A stretch of DNA of 5,810 nt from NCBI GenBank assembly GCA_002372545.1, contig DFHD01000050.1:3469-9278 (forward strand). The letters are read 5' to 3'. Under the pieces are notes generated by a model, which saw only the letters and a program-made list of their open reading frames with translations, searched no databases and was not told the origin of the DNA. This stretch comes from Lachnospiraceae bacterium UBA3732 (GTDB lineage Bacteria > Bacillota > Clostridia > Lachnospirales > Lachnospiraceae). This document shows, in pieces, positions 5,142 through 5,810 of this stretch. A program made the translations under genes and the position numbers. Each line of letters begins with the position of its first letter. Position 1 is the first letter of the stretch.

Positions 5142-5678
5142 TTATACAAGCTCCAGGAATACCTCCATAGCGCCATCACCCTTACGCTGACCAATCTTTA
5201 CGATACGGGTATAACCACCCTTGCGGTCAGCATACTTTACAGCATACTCATCGAAAAGCTTTTCGCAGAGATCAACCTTCTTGGTCAGTCTCTTCTTACC
5301 TGCTGCATCCTCAGGAACCTCAACAACAGGATAAAGGATCTTCATAAACTCACGTCTTGCATGCAGGCGGCTGGGCTTATCCTTCTTGATCTCCCTATCG
5401 ATCTGATCGTAAAGAGTTACCTTCTTACCGTCAACCATGCTGGTTACACGCTTGCCATCCTTATCCTTACGGGCAACCTTAGCCTTTACCGTAAGTGTTT
5501 CGAAATTATCCTTCTCATCGATTGCCATCTTAATGATGTGCTCTGCAATCTGACGAACTTCCTTGGCTCTTGCCTCAGTGGTACGGATCTTTCCATGATA
5601 GATCAGCTGGGTTACCTGGCTCCTCAGGAGTGCCTTTCTCTGGTCGGATTTCTTTCCGAGTTTTCTGTACATTGCCAT
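5142..5678 (-). CDS. rplQ: 50S ribosomal protein L17, with internal insertions
   Basis: A 178-residue L17 (bL17), a large-subunit protein near the peptide exit tunnel. The family core is clear: Y-R-K-L-G-K-K-S-D-Q-R-K-A-L-L-R (4-19), I-x-T-T-E-A-R-A-K-E-V-R (31-42), L-H-A-R-R-E (105-110), and Y-A-D-R-K-G-G-Y-T-R-I-V-K-I-G-Q-R-K-G-D (149-168), ending in E-L-V. Typical bacterial L17 is about 115-130 residues. The extra length comes mainly from a charged insertion at about 56-100 and a smaller lysine-rich one at about 121-132. I believe related clostridia carry similar insertions, so this is probably lineage-typical. The ATG at 5678 has an AGGAAGG ribosome binding site about ten bases upstream and is preferred over the ATG two codons in. 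rpoA is expected upstream but is not recognisable within the window. Confidence 0.97.
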   Translation of the reverse strand: MAMYRKLGKKSDQRKALLRSQVTQLIYHGKIRTTEARAKEVRQIAEHIIKMAIDEKDNFETLTVKAKVARKDKDGKRVTSMVDGKKVTLYDQIDREIKKDKPSRLHARREFMKILYPVVEVPEDAAGKKRLTKKVDLCEKLFDEYAVKYADRKGGYTRIVKIGQRKGDGAMEVFLELV

Positions 5679-5810
5679 TTCTTTTTTTCCTTCCTACCCA
5701 TTCGGGTCTTCACTGTGCGTACTGAATCCTCCAGGACATATTCTGTCCAGGGGAACACCGGCATTGGATACCGCTGGTGTCAAACTTCTGCGTGAGTGGT
5801 AATAAAAAAC
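5679..5810 (-). other. Gene-free region upstream of rplQ with two hairpins
   Basis: No RpoA C-terminus is recognisable in any minus-strand frame here, although rpoA normally precedes rplQ. Two inverted repeats are visible in the leftward direction: ACACC (5780-5776) with GGTGT (5759-5755), and GGACA (5748-5744) with TGTCC (5738-5734) around a five-base loop, the latter extended by two G-C pairs beyond a T-T mismatch. Neither is followed by a T-run. A TTGACA occurs at 5783-5778 but lacks a -10 box at proper distance. A structured rpoA-rplQ spacer or mRNA-processing element is possible. Confidence 0.4.

Noticed and set aside
5778..5783. TTGACA upstream of rplQ as a -35 box
   Set aside because: No -10-like hexamer lies at 16-18 bp spacing; the corresponding position reads CGGTGT.

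Overview
The window looks like a chromosomal segment from a Gram-positive clostridial bacterium, most probably a Lachnospiraceae relative. This rests on the gene order (rplQ, ECF transporter genes, truA, rplM, rpsI), strong AGGAGG-type ribosome binding sites, a consensus sigma-A promoter, and an L17 protein with insertions of a kind I associate with clostridial L17 proteins. The assignment is an inference from protein character and synteny; no search was run.

Layout from low to high coordinates. Bases 1-219 form a short AT-rich divergent intergenic region. It holds the probable first codons of a leftward gene cut by the window edge, and the promoter and candidate operator of a rightward Lrp/AsnC-family regulator (220-693). 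The regulator's terminator hairpin is built from its own last codons. Bases 711-870 are a gene-free convergent spacer. All remaining genes lie on the minus strand and are read from high to low coordinates: rplQ (5678-5142), a two-domain ABC ATPase (4987-3581), an EcfT-like membrane protein (3553-2870), truA (2737-1958), then rplM (1773-1339) and rpsI (1320-925) behind their own promoter, ended by a strong terminator at 875-917.

How it works together. rplQ, rplM, rpsI and truA are core translation genes (large and small subunit proteins and tRNA pseudouridine synthesis). In many Firmicutes the genes between rplQ and truA are ecfA1, ecfA2 and ecfT, the energising module shared by vitamin-uptake ECF transporters. 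Here that slot holds one fused ATPase carrying an EcfA1-like and an EcfA2-like half, plus a short EcfT. Both nucleotide-binding halves keep Walker A but have lost several residues needed for ordinary hydrolysis: the catalytic Glu and H-loop His are gone in both, and the Q-loop Gln is gone in the second. The EcfT coupling region also looks shortened. This is the most unusual feature: a degenerate, fused ECF-like module kept in a core ribosomal locus. A terminator hairpin between rplQ and the fused ATPase suggests that the module is transcriptionally separated, at least in part, from the ribosomal genes upstream.

No tRNA or rRNA genes, CRISPR arrays, insertion sequences or long repeats were seen.
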